Shown: in pieces, positions 36,921 to 48,552 of the stretch
How positions within the stretch are numbered: the stretch's first letter is position 1
Layout of the letters: each line of letters starts with the position of its first letter
From: Penelope pileata
Taxonomy: Eukaryota; Chordata; Aves; Galliformes; Cracidae
Length of the DNA stretch: 64,000 nt
NCBI GenBank assembly: GCA_013396635.1
Contig: WBMW01005031.1
Location: 248,001 to 312,000 of the forward strand
Direction of reading: 5' to 3'
The notes under the pieces: generated by a model
Told to the model about the DNA's origin: nothing
What the model saw: the letters and a program-made list of their open reading frames with translations, nothing else
Databases searched by the model: none
Made by a program: the position numbers and the translations under genes

Positions 36921-38705
36921 AGTGCAGAAGTTGGGTTAATATCAGTGAGTCTGGGCAGACAGTTCATCCTGTGAATATAGAATAGTGGAACTGAAATGCA
37001 GAACCCTTCTGAATTAAAGCCTTCTCAGCAGTCTTTACTTCAGAGACTGTTATCATTTAGTCTGACTAAATCTATTATTTGAGTAATTTCACTGCAAAGG
37101 TATAGCTGAATGCAAAGCATTTAGTTTAGTTCTTTTTTTTTTCTTTCCAATGCAGCCTAAAGAATCTCAGTATTTTGGAAAATCCTGGCACTTATAATAA
37201 AAATCTGAAATGCTAAAGGATCTAAAAGGAAAATCTAAAACTCAGAAAGGATTTGGAAAATCTTGGACTTTAGAAAACTTCATCAAAGATCAGTGTTATT
37301 TTCCAGCAGCAACACAGCAGTGACTTTGTATACAGATCTTCTTGTTACTGCTTGCATTTTAAAGAGATGGCCCTGTTGACTATGTGCAGAGTTTATAGTG
37401 ACGTACAGATAGAAAGTAAAGATGAAAACTCCATTACTCGCCTTTTCTTTTGAAGAATGATAAGGAGATGAGCTTAGGATTTCAGTGATCGACTGAATAT
37501 GGAAAAAAACCTTTATTAAGGAGAATTTTTTATTCTTAAGTGCAATAAGGAATCTTTGTCCAAACATGGTGATATGACATAAGAGCACTTGCAGAGCATC
37601 TGCCAGTGGATGCCAGTTCCTATGGCACGTTAGGAATAGGTTAGTGTGCTCAGGCACTTGATCTCTGAATTTGTCTCATCCTTGTTTGAACTTTGTTATA
37701 ATATACCGTGTCCTGTGGCAATGAGTTGTATAATTTAATTATTGCTTTGTGTGTCTTTCTTATGGGTGGAAAAATTATTTTTGTTTAATCTGAAATGATC
37801 ACTTGGTAACTTTGCTAGGTGATTCTAAATTTTATATTGTGAAAAACAGTGGGTAGTCATTACTTTTTTCTCCTCTTCACATCAACTGTGATGATATATA
37901 TGTGTATTCCACTTTCTTCCCAGTGGTTTCCTTCATAAGTTGAACAGTCTGAGTCTAATTGATTCTTACATGGAGCTTCATAGTGAGAGTAAATCAGATT
38001 CTGTGGATGCTGAGTGGAAACCACTAGGCCATTCACTTCATTTGGCCCCTTAAAATGGGAGGGAAATTCAGTTAAGTCAACTTTTGCTACCCCATGCAGA
38101 ACTTTCAAAATGTGTTGTGTCTTTGCAGCTTTTTAATTACGGTAGCTTGTATTTTCAGGAATTAATTAACTTGTTCACATACAGTGCAGTGCCTTGACTG
38201 TCAGAAGGGACGAATCACCCAGCCTGGAAAATGGAACAAAACCAGCTTGTCTTCGAAACCTCCACTAGCAGTAGGGATTGTTACAATATAAATAAGAAGA
38301 ACTAAGCTCTGCCAGTATATCTTTTCCAGAGGGTATTAAATTTCTTCCATGGCAGTCGGGGGATGCATTTTAATGCCTACACTGTCTACTTTTTAGTATT
38401 ATGGAAGCTACTGTTAAATGTACGTTAACCAAGGATAAGTGATGCCAGTCAGCAAATCAGTAGCATAAGGAGGCAAAGGCCTATATTTTAGCTAGTGTCT
38501 TCAGCCCAGGGGGATCCACTTATGGTACCTAAATTTGTTATTTTCCTGGAATGAGAAGTGATCAGTTTGGTGCTTTGTTGTCAGAGAAGAATAACCTTTG
38601 ATTTACAATGTTGGCCCAACATGATCAGGAATAAAACCAGTCATATAGTAAGTCACTTCACTGAAATAGAGCAAGATAAAATGAGACAACCATTTTGATG
38701 TTATG

Positions 38706-38722
38706 TTTTTTTTTTTTTTTTT
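38706..38722 (+). repeat. Poly-T tract (17 nt) plus ATT units
   Basis: Seventeen T residues followed by three ATT units. No retroelement is recognisable at either edge. Confidence 0.9.
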
Positions 38723-39965
38723 ATTATTATTTTCGGTTGACAGTCTCAGGTGGTCTGTTCTTCTTGGATTTCATGGATGTTTTTAAATACGTTGAAACAA
38801 CCCTTTATGGAGATCAGATTTTTTTAAAGCTGATTTGCTCATGGCTTGGCTTTTATTTGTTACAGATACTCTTTTTTTCTCTCTTATCCACTAGATGTGA
38901 CATTCTAAAGGAGCAGTTTCTTCCTGAAGTTTGATTATGAAATGCAAAGTGTTTGATTTAGCTTAATAAATGAGCAAAGATTAACTCCATCTTAAAATAT
39001 TGTGAGGAATTCCAAGTATTGTGTGAAGCACCTGAAGTTAGCCCATGTTAGGAGGCTGTCTTTCTCTTGGCTCTGTTTCTACAGTCAGGGCCCTGATCTG
39101 ACCTTTAGTCCAGCTGAATTTCAACAGTTGATTTGAATCACCCGTGCCTCTGCATGGACTAGGTAAGAAGCCTAAGAAGACCAATAACCTCACTTTGAAT
39201 ACCCCAGAATTATGATTGCTCCCAGCTCTCTACAGGGATGGGCAGTTTGTTCCCTGAGCAGGTTGGTAGTGAATATGTGTTAGCAGCACTAAATTGGTTG
39301 GAGGCACAGAAAACACAGCCCTGGAGGATGGAGCAGCCTTCTCAAGCTTCTGTGAAGTTCTTTCAGTTTTGGTTTGATGGATACCACTGTGAGAAAATTT
39401 TGTGAAATCCATATGGAGACCAGCAGCCAGATGTCATGCAGAACGGAATATGTTGCTCTGCATGATTGAGAACATGTGGGCTGTAGATTAAACCTTCTGC
39501 CTTAGAGGCTGCTTCCATATTAATAAATTGCTTGGGTCAGTTCTTTGGCAATGATGGCCTGTGCCCATGCTATTATGCTTCTTTTGTCTCCAAAACTGAG
39601 TAGCCACATTAAAAGCAAGCACTGGGAAAGGTGATACATCTGTGTCAGCTCCTGGGCTGTTCCTGGGAACTGTTTGGAAGAGTGCGAATTGGATATAGTC
39701 AAAATCTTCCTAAGAACATGTCTCACAATTTAACACTTCTATGACTGAATCCTGGATCCTGGAATTAGTCCCAGGCATTGCTCAGCTTACTTTTGTAGTC
39801 ATACTTGGAAGCTCTGGGTCCAACTCTTGCTGTTTACCGTCCACCTGGGATCTCTTGCACTAGTGTTACCTTTCCATTCTTATCTGTGAGTGTGAGGATT
39901 ACAACTGAAACATTCTTGGCCCACCAGCCTTAGCCTTTCACTGTTCTGGTCCTTTCACATAGTTG

Positions 39966-39982
39966 TTTTTTTTTTTTTTTTN
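39966..39982 (+). repeat. Poly-T tract ending at an ambiguous base
   Basis: Sixteen T residues and then a single N (39982). The N marks a sequencing or assembly ambiguity, so the true tract length is unknown. Confidence 0.9.
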
Positions 39983-42917
39983 TGCCTTTCAGCTGTAGGA
40001 AAAAAAGTGTGCAGATAATGATGAATGTGCATGTTCAGGACCCTTGCAAAGGCATTAATCATGGAATTTGATAAAATAGTAACATTTGCAAACATGGTTA
40101 GGGATTTAGCTGTTCACTACATCAAAAGGTCAGTTAAAAGTCCTGGGAACAGCATTACTTGGAGGTTCAGCTCAGCTTTTGCTCTGTTGTCTGTAGCTGT
40201 TTCAAAAGGGCTGTGGTACAGCAATAAGAGGAATGATGAAGGCAAAGAGTTCATCCCTCCTTGTTTCCTTTCCTGCATATTTCTGTTTCCATGACCCATC
40301 GTTGTGGCACACCACAGAGATGTTGATCTTCCATAATGTCAGAGGCAGAATTTCTCTGCTTTCTTTCTCACTTTTGGAAATGGCACCTCCTTAACATGAA
40401 AAGCAACCCCTCACATTCGATTACAGCAGTAGTAGGAAGTGTGTGATCAAACATTTACATGACTCTACCTCTTGGTTACATAAAAGAAAATGAATGTAAT
40501 TTTCACCTACATACTTCTATCTTTTTATGAGTGGAACCTCTTGTAAGCCAAATAAGCCAGAAGACAAACTGCAACATATTAAGGTGAGAGAGAAAATGAA
40601 AAACAACCTCAATATTTTCAGAGCAATGTGTTAAATTTGAATACATTTAAAACTTAGTGATACATATAATTAGTGCTGGTTTCCATGGTTACAGAGTCAA
40701 AGATACAGTACTTGCAGCTTCATTTCTTGCTATAGAAAAGTCTACTTAAACCAGAAATGGAGTGGATCCAGGCGGCAAATATTCATATGCTGGAATTGGC
40801 ATCACCCATCTTGTATCCAGCCTGTTAGGGCAACTCAAGTAAGTTAAAATGAATCAAGATTTATGGTTGCTAATTAATATATTTGCTAAGTAAGAAGGTA
40901 ACCAACATTTAAGAGGTAAGAGGAAGAGGAAAGACGTGTTTTATGTCTCTAAAATGGCCCCCATGAGAGAGATGCCCCCACTGTATTTAGCTCTGTCTTC
41001 ATCTTTGACTATATAATTATCAAATGAATAGAAATGGCAAGCTAAGAAATGTTCCTAGAGATAGGATCCTTTGGACTCTGACTTACTTACGGTAGGCTAT
41101 GTCTTGCTAGGGGATTCTCACTCCAGTTGCTGTTAATGTCTCTTGTTAATCTGTTTGGTTCTGCTTCATTCCAGGGCTAAACATTGGCTTACTGCCTATG
41201 ACCATCTGAGCAAATGTAACAGGACCATGCCATGGGGTTGGGCACTGCTCCACAGCCGTGCATGCTAGCTGAGTGTTTGTGTGCTCCCTGGCAGTTTCGG
41301 GTGGCATCTGCCAGCTCTTCCCCAGACAGACGGCAGGCACAGTTCAGAGGGCAGCAGCTTCAGGAAAATGGATGGGGTCTGTTCACCCCTGCTCTGACTT
41401 CAGGTAGCTCCTGTAGGCGAGAAGGGGAGTCTTCCTGGACAGCTGCATGGCACAAGCACTAGTTAAATACTCACTGTTGGATAGCTCATGCATCACACTG
41501 TGAATTTCTCCTGAGCACACAGCTCTGGTGTTAAAGGAGGGCTGTGAGATGGAGCAGATGTTTGCAGGCTCTGTAAGTACCTGCTCTGTTTCCTGGTCAC
41601 TTCCCTGCCTCTTTTTCTTTACTTTTCTTTGATGTATTTTTCTCCATTATCTGTTTCTCAGTTTCCAGCACCCCATCCCAGCTTCTCTGCCTCAGCACTT
41701 AATGTTTCCAAAATATTCAAACTCTTCTGGTCAGAAATGGGAAGAGCAATTTTTTTCAATCAAAGGATCTTTCTTTTCAGATCTTGCGTATTTCCATTAA
41801 CCCAGTCTGATTTTTCATTTTCCCTTTCTCTTATACTCTGTATTTGAAGCAGCCAAGCTATTTAATTGCATGCCTGTGCCACCATCAGCATACAGCCCTT
41901 CCTGCTTGTTATACTCTGCTGATGTGTCTCTTCTTAAACTGGCAGATGGCTCCCCAGGGCAGGGATGGTTGTTTCACTGGTGTTTGTAACACAACCAGCA
42001 CAGCAGAGACTTGATGGAGCCTGGGGTTTTTAATACAATGGTGGCACCTATAAAACAAATGCATTCATTTTTATCTTCTAACCATGTTCATTAGTTGTGT
42101 GAAAGGAGTCTGTATTTCTTATTCATTTCTCGGAAGATAGTAGATCTGAGCAAAAATACAAATTCCTACAGCGTGGAAAATGATGCAGTTTTGAAACTTG
42201 TTATAAACTGGTATGAAACTAACAACTCTGAAATTTCTAGTGGAGTGGGAGTTCTGAATGTATTACATACTGGATTACCTGAGAGATTGTGTTTCAATAA
42301 AATAAATACACGTTTATCTTTACTTGAATATTTTTAGTGAATTTATTTTGTAATATAAAGATCTGAAAAGAAAATTTTGAGTTAAATGGGAGTATTCCAC
42401 TTTGAGGTTTAACTGGATTATTTTACCTTGTCAAAATGATTTTTAAAATGTTTCTTTTTGTTGAGAACAGTATTTCCCCATAGAAAACTCAGGATTACAG
42501 AAAATTTTATATTGCAGTACAAGACTGCCCTGTGAGGAAATCTTTAACCTGCTCTTTTAGCTTCTGATTTTAACTCTTCTTCTTTTAGGTTGTAACTCCA
42601 ACTCTTCTCTCCAGCACAACTCATACATCCTTAGTGTTCTGCTTCATGGGCAGGCCAGGAGCATATTAACATCATCAAAAGCAAGGCTGACAGCAATGAA
42701 CTGTCTCAGAAAGGTATAGTTTATTCCATCCCCTGCTATTAGCTACCAGGTGAGAATACAATCACCACATCCATCCATGTGTGTTTTTTTAATTATTATT
42801 TCGGCTTGGGGTTGAATTGCACCTAACTCCAAAACTTTCTATCTGGCTGATCAGAAACTTCCCTGAGCTGCACTCATGTGGTGAGCTTGGGGAGACTGCT
42901 GTGACCTTTGATCAGTC

Positions 42918-43565
42918 TGCTGGGTCTGGCTGGGAAGGAATTCACTTTCCCCAAAGCAGCCAATACAGTGCTGTGCTCTGCATTGTAGTTAGCACAGCCC
43001 TCACAGCACACCAACCTTCTGTCTATTGCTGATCAGGGCTGGCATAGCATCAAGACTCACTCCAACCCCCCCCAAAGCCAATAGGTTGAGGGTGGGCAAC
43101 AGTAGGTGAGGGAAAGGACATCTCCAGGACAGGCAACCTAAATTAAAAGGATATTCCATATCATATGGCATTACACTCAGCAATAGAAGCTGGGGAAGTG
43201 GAAAGAGAAAACATCTGTCCATCTGAACAACAGCTACATGTATTGAGCCCCTGCTTCTCGAAATGTGGCTGAACACCACTTGCTGATGGAATGTAGAGAA
43301 TAGATGCTTTCTTTCAGCTTGCTTCCACACAACCTTGTTTTTTTTCCCTCTTTCTTTTCCCTTTAAGTAAATTACCTTTACCTCAACACATGAGCCTTTT
43401 TTTTCCCCACCATATTTTCTCCCTACTCTCTTTTTTTGGGGAGAGGGAGTCAAGAGTAGTGTCGTGGGGTTGGTGTAAAGCCGCCACAGTCGGTCATAGG
43501 ACCTTTGAGGTCCCTGGCTGATCTGCAGGACCAGTGGATGGACGTTTTGTTGGACAGAGCATCTA
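42918..43565 (-). mobile_element. Degenerate avian endogenous retrovirus LTR (solo, old)
   Basis: On the - strand, reading down from about 43565, blocks appear in an order I recognise from a widespread avian ERV long terminal repeat: a GGTAAAGGTAATTTACTTAAA segment shortened by decay, a long purine-rich stretch (about 43335-43435), CAGCAAGTGGTGTTCAGCCA, GCAGGGGCTCAATACATGTA, ATGCCATATGATATGGAATA and finally GAATTCCTTCCCAGCC-like sequence near 42920. LTRs carry the promoter and polyadenylation signals of a provirus. No gag, pol or env coding sequence is seen beside it, so this is a solo LTR or LTR fragment, with heavy substitution. Recognition is from memory and both ends are approximate; the left part (43440-43565) is weakest. 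A 193-codon frame across it is fortuitous. Confidence 0.5.
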
Positions 43566-45965
43566 CACACCTTGTAAGTCACAAGGAATCCAGGAAGATG
43601 CAGAGGGAGCTAGCAGTACAGGAGATACTTTAAAAAAAGGGAAATTTTGAGTACAACTTAAAAAAGAAGGGTTTCCATCACATCACAGTCTGTTCCAGCA
43701 TGGGACAGGCACAAGTCCCTCAGGATTTACAGCTGCTGGTGAACTTCAGCTTATAATGGGAAGTAGATGCTTAGAGTACACACATTAAAAAATAAAAAAA
43801 AAAACAGTGCCAACTGGTGTACCAAGAAAAGGCGAGTACCTGACTCATTGCATGCATGTGGACTGTTTATTTATTATGTCTGACAGTGTTTTGTATTTTA
43901 ATGTTAGCATGCAAAAAACAGAACCAAAAGTCTTCAGGGATTACAAAGAAACCTGCAAAGACCAGTATTTTTCTTATTTTACATAGTGGACAAAGTTTAA
44001 AGAAAAATAGCTTTAAACTGGAATTATTTCAGGGCTTTTTGCATAATTATTAAATAATTTAATGCAAAAATACCACTCATAATCATAAACTGGTTTGGTG
44101 TTTTTATTAAAAGTAAACCCTGATTTTCAGAATATTTAATTATGTGATAAATGAGCTGTTACTTGGTCCCTTATTTTTGTTGTTTTCTCTTTTTGCAGTT
44201 ATTTACATACAGTAAGCACCGCATTGTGCCATGTGAACCGTCAGCCATAGATTTGTTTAGCTGCGTAAGATACACTCACTGAAGTTTCATTAGGCTCACT
44301 GTATCTTCCTTTCAAAAAACACTTCTGATAAATGTACAGTTAATACTTTAAAATCAGATGTATACTTTATATTCATATGAATCCCTAATACTTAATGTTA
44401 TTTCATCCTATATGTATCTTTAGTAATTTATTCTTATTTTTCTTTTTAAGAATGCTATTGTCCTTGCAAGGAGCACCAGATTCTTTGGTGGAGTCTTGCT
44501 GAGGGAATGCTTTGGGGTCATGTCATTGCTGGGATTAATAGATTTTTGAATTTCAACAACATTCCGACTGATGCTAGAAATCACTATTCTTTGGATGAAT
44601 CACTTTTTTTTTTTTCCACTGATAATAGTTTAGTGTAAAATAAAACAAGAGAACAAAAGGTAAAATACCTATACTTACTGATTATATTTCAGGGCAGACA
44701 GAAGTTGTGGTCTAGTGAAATTTCACAATTCCTTCAACGACACAGTCTTACTGAAAAGTAGCCCTGTGTTGTTTTCTTGAATTGCTAGCCACAAATATGA
44801 TAGTGCTCAATGCTTTGAAGACATGGTTACAGGTATTGATTTAGTGCCCATCACAACGATAAATGATTTGTACCTCAGGCTGGAAAACACAAGATCAGTA
44901 AGAGATGAACCTAAATATAGGAAGCCTGTTGCTTGCTCATCCTACAGGAAAGGGAAACTAAATCTAGTAGGGAGCAATGGGCAGAAAAATTTCTTTTTAA
45001 AAGCAGGAGGTCTGTGCTTCCCTGTATACCCATGGTGAGCTCTGAGCCTGGGCCATGCTACTGGGAAGGCTCTGCCATCAGCATATATTTAGGTAATGGT
45101 GTTTTAGACTGGTGAGTTTTGACTTCAGCAAAATTATACCACTATTGGAAGGCACAGCCAGATAGAGCTATTTATGGTATTTGTATTACATTGCCTTGCA
45201 AGAAATACTTGTAAGTATTCTGGGAATAACACTTAGGGAGATACTATAAAATGGTCCAAATGAGAAATCTGAAATATAATAGCAGATGCCTTAGAAGTCC
45301 ATTGTGTAAGCTTAAATATTTTTTTGAAAAATGATCTCTTTATGTCTGCTAGAATGGTTTGGTGCTTTTTGTTTGTTTGTTTCTTTGTTTTTCCAGCTAT
45401 TACATTCAAGCCTTTAAAAATATATTTCACCTCTTTTGTTGTGAAATGTACATGTTTACGTTAAGTAGCAAAATATACAACAGAAAAATTAGATGCATCT
45501 CCAATGCACGAGACAGTTTTTTTAGCTAGTTATTATCCTGTAAATAGCAAAATCAAAATGACTACCTACATTATTTATAATCTCCCCAGCATAAACTAAG
45601 TTTACTATGTAAAATCATTCCTTTTTTTAAAACTTGTTTTAGCCTAAAGTAGGATATTTTTTCATTTTTAAGTTATAAAAATTATGTTTATAATGGAAAC
45701 CAGGTCATTTTTTAGCTACAGAGGTTCAGAAACCACTATAACTATCCCAATGACAACAGCATCTATCCAGGTATTTTGCATTATCTTTTTTTTTTTTTTT
45801 TTTTAATAGAAATGAAGTAAAAGGCATTTCCACAGCTAGTTGCTAGTTTTCTATTTTAATTCCTTTCCTTTTGCACTTTTTCTGATTCTTCACCATGGAA
45901 GGCTAAAGTGCTTTGCTCAGATTCCTCCAGGGATTCAGACTTAACCCTTTAAATGCAGTGCTGAT
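43566..45965. other. AT-rich non-coding DNA, no gene recognised
   Basis: About 2.4 kb of strongly AT-rich unique sequence. No exon or transposon is assignable. It includes an A-rich stretch near 43787-43804, a 13-nt T run near 44608 and a 19-nt T run at 45786. Sequence just above 43565 (GTCCCATGCTGGAACAGAC on the - strand near 43690) might be an outer piece of the LTR element, but this is too weak to claim. Confidence 0.55.
45786..45804 (+). repeat. Poly-T tract (19 nt)
   Basis: Nineteen T residues, about 160 bp before the CR1 at 45966 but not part of it; CR1 has no poly-A tail. Confidence 0.9.
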
Positions 45966-46275
45966 AAATCATAGAATCATAGAATGGTGCAGGTTGGAAG
46001 GGACCTTAGAGATCATCTTGTTCCAACCCCCCTGCCATGGGCAAGGACACCTCCCACTAGACCAGGTTGCCCAAAGCCCCATCCAGCCTGGCTTTGAATA
46101 CTTCCAGGGAGGGAGCATCAACGACTTCCCTGGGCAACCTGTTCCAGTGTCTCACCACCCTCACAGTGAAGAATTTCTTCCTTATATCCAGTCTAAATCT
46201 ACCCTCTTCCAGTTTATAACCATTAACCCTTGTCCTGTCATTATCTATCCTTGTAAAAAGCCCCTCCCCAGGCTA
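45966..46275 (-). mobile_element. CR1 LINE, 3' fragment, relatively well preserved
   Basis: Reverse-inserted 5'-truncated CR1 of about 310 bp. The + strand starts AATCATAGAATCATAGAATG, followed by GGTTGGAAGGGACCTTAGAG, CACCTCCCACTAGACCAGG, TTCCAGGGAGGGAGCATC, TGAAGAATTTCTTCCTTAT and AAAAAGCCCCTCCCCAG. Similarity stops right after that last block. Few changes are seen from the pattern shared with the copy at 56642, so this is one of the younger insertions here. The 5' junction is followed directly by a perfect inverted repeat (46276-46306). Confidence 0.93.
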
Positions 46276-46306
46276 CATTATACTACCATAAAGTGGTAGT
46301 ATAATG
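46276..46306. repeat. Perfect 13-bp inverted repeat at a CR1 5' junction
   Basis: Arms 46276-46288 (CATTATACTACCA) and 46294-46306 (TGGTAGTATAATG) are exact reverse complements around the 5-nt loop TAAAG. The hairpin begins at the point where CR1 similarity ends. Arms this long with so short a loop are not expected by chance in 64 kb (roughly 0.01 by a simple estimate). Confidence 0.85.
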
Positions 46307-46476
46307 AATACAGCACAGATATCCTGTGGAACTCACTAGCCTCAAACTCTCTCAAACATCATGAGACTTTTCCTTTTTGTCTCTGAGCTTTGGAGTAGCT
46401 GCTTTGAGGAAGGCTTACACCTTCCTGATCCAAATCCTTCTTACTTTGATCAAATTGTCTTTTACTTATAATAGTC

Positions 46477-46493
46477 AAAAAAAAAAAAAAAAA
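46477..46493 (+). repeat. Poly-A tract (17 nt)
   Basis: Seventeen A residues followed by GAAAAAT. No upstream retrocopy is recognisable. Confidence 0.9.
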
Positions 46494-46963
46494 GAAAAAT
46501 TTCCTTAATTTGTTCCTATGTATTACAGATTTCTTTTTTAAGTAGAGCAATATGCAGCTAATGTACCTTGGCTTGAGATTTGGAAGAGAAAAATCAAGAG
46601 CTATAGGAATTGATATGAGGTTACCTAAAACAAATCATCTAACTCATGAAAGGTCTCAATATGGCAAAAGACTTCAGACAACCTTGGTGTCTTCAATAAG
46701 AATGCTGAAGACTTATTTCACAGCTAGTCCCAGATATAAGTACTGTTTGCCTTACAGCAATAATCCCTATAGCATGAGCAGAAGTTGATTCTCCAGTCTG
46801 GATGACACCACTGAAACAAATGTGTATTTGGAGTGACAATGAGAGGCAATGAGAGAGACAGCTGTTAGGGCCTTGATTGCAGTTGTTAACAACCAACACT
46901 TAATAAAAGTTAAAAGTTTTTATTTCTATCCCGAATTATACCCATGAAGTGCCACGTTTTTCG

Positions 46964-46977
46964 TTTTTTTTTTTTTT
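46964..46977 (+). repeat. Poly-T tract (14 nt)
   Basis: Fourteen T residues after CCACGTTTTTCG. Confidence 0.9.
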
Positions 46978-48360
46978 AATTGGTCAATATGAGTTTGTAA
47001 GAAAGTTGGTTCTACCTCCACTGGACTTTCTAGCATCCATGTGAGCAACAAAGAAGTGATGCTCATACCATAGATTTTCGCCTACCAGAACCAACCTCCT
47101 GGGTATTTCTGATAGCACACTTACCCTCGTTGGTGGTGTCCTTTTACTTCTTACGCCTGCAAACAAGCAACTCAGCACCTTACACCTTCTACAGGTAAAC
47201 TACATTAAATATAATAATGGACAATTAGAAAAATGAGAAAATAACAATGGGGGCCTAAAACACTCTTGCATGACCTGACATTTTATGTAGACATCTGTAA
47301 GAATAATGACAAATCGGGTGATGTTTTCAGATGACCATGCAGTATACTTCACAATGCATTGCGGCTGGGTTGAAAAGAGAACTGAACCTTTCTAGCATTA
47401 TCTTTCAGATGTCCTTACAGGGTAAATTTATGTTCAGACCATCCTCCAAAGCATAATCTTACGCAGTGCTGCATGGCAACTCCTATAGGCCAGGCTCTCC
47501 TTTCACTTTTGCACAAAATTGGAAGTAATAGGACTGCTGACATAGAATCATAGAACAACTGGAACTGAATTCTTATGATCTGGGATTTACATGAGCAAAA
47601 TAGAAAGAGAAACAGGCTCCCCAGCATGGAATTTGGCATTTGGTGAAATAATCTGTAGCTAAATCAGAAGTTTCAGATTGAATGTGGAGGAAGGAATAAT
47701 TATTTATTTATTGTTATTCTCTAATTTGAAGATTTGCAGCAGCACAAAGATAGTTTTAAAAAAGCAAACTGTCTGAAAACCTCTGTGAAGGTCCGTAGTA
47801 ATTAGTCCAGTACCTGCTGTGGTGGGACCACAATGAGCCTGCCAATGTAGGCTGGCAATTAAAGCTCTTTTAACAGTGGGAACTCAACTTCACATGAACT
47901 CCTAAGGGCTACAGAGAAAAAAATAATCCAGCCGTTGTTCTTAAACTCAGCTAGTCCCTTGCAGCTTGAGTTTAGAAAGAGGAAGAACAGAAGTTGAGAG
48001 GGAAGTTTTCTCAAAAGAAGTGGGCAAAGTGACTTTGAAGAAAGCACCACTAACTACAGTGAGAGTACCTAATGGGAATGTTTTTAGGAAGAAATTGAAA
48101 CAGTTCTGGTTTCAAGGAATGTGGTGAGAGGCATTGCCTTCTCAACTCACTCTCTTTTTCTGCACAGAAACAGAATGCAGAAGAGATGCCCTCTGGTTTG
48201 CTATAAATTAATATAGAGGAGGAGATAAAGAATTAGAACAGCAAATCATTGCCTAAAATCAGGACAGCTGCTTTTTTTGCTCTTTAGCCTGAAGGCAGAC
48301 TATGGACTGCGGCATTTGTTACTGTATTCTGATGATAAAATGAATCAGGGCAATATAAAT

Positions 48361-48425
48361 GATTTTTTCTTTTTACTTTTTTTCTTTTTTCTGTTTCCTT
48401 TCCTTTGCTTTTCTTCTTTTTAAAG
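48361..48425 (+). repeat. Pyrimidine-rich stretch
   Basis: Almost unbroken C/T run dominated by CTTTT-type steps, with only isolated A and G interruptions. Pyrimidine tracts like this precede splice acceptors, but no AG followed by a plausible exon is seen downstream. Confidence 0.75.
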
Positions 48426-48533
48426 TGGATTGAAAATTCCACCAGATTTGGAACCATAATGGTTTCAAGAATGCCAGGGGCTTGCCAACAAAATGCCCAG
48501 TGAGTTATTTAATGCCAGGACTGTACTAAAGCC

Positions 48534-48552
48534 AATAAATAAATAAATAAAC
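48534..48552 (+). repeat. (AAAT)n short microsatellite
   Basis: Four to five AATA/AAAT units followed by ACAAGC. Confidence 0.85.

Larger units (their letters stand above)
26006..42917. other. Long repeat-poor non-coding stretch
   Basis: Nearly 17 kb without any CR1 or other assignable transposon, the longest such run in the window. No exon is recognisable and the longest frames (144 codons at 32366-32800 + and 124 codons at 37283-37657 -) have no known signature. Several AT-rich blocks resemble conserved non-coding elements (26370-26790, 27290-27510, 29340-29520, 36150-36500, 36780-36920). Also present are a GAAA microsatellite, two poly-T tracts (38706 and 39966, the latter ending at an N), and four TGASTCA sites at 30492-30973. 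Repeat exclusion together with this texture suggests a regulatory domain, but that is inference. Confidence 0.5.

Noticed and set aside
43001..43582. 193-codon open frame on the - strand
   Set aside because: Lies within the degenerate LTR; the K/G-rich middle is just the purine-rich stretch of the LTR, and no domain is recognisable. A frame of this length is near what chance allows in 64 kb.
47541..47564. CATAGAATCATAGAAC, like a reversed CR1 tail
   Set aside because: Only about 16-24 bp match; the GTTGGAAGG block that should follow is absent. Could be a truncated CR1 of a few bases or coincidence.
48361..48425. Pyrimidine tract as a splice acceptor
   Set aside because: No AG with a plausible downstream exon and no conserved coding sequence.
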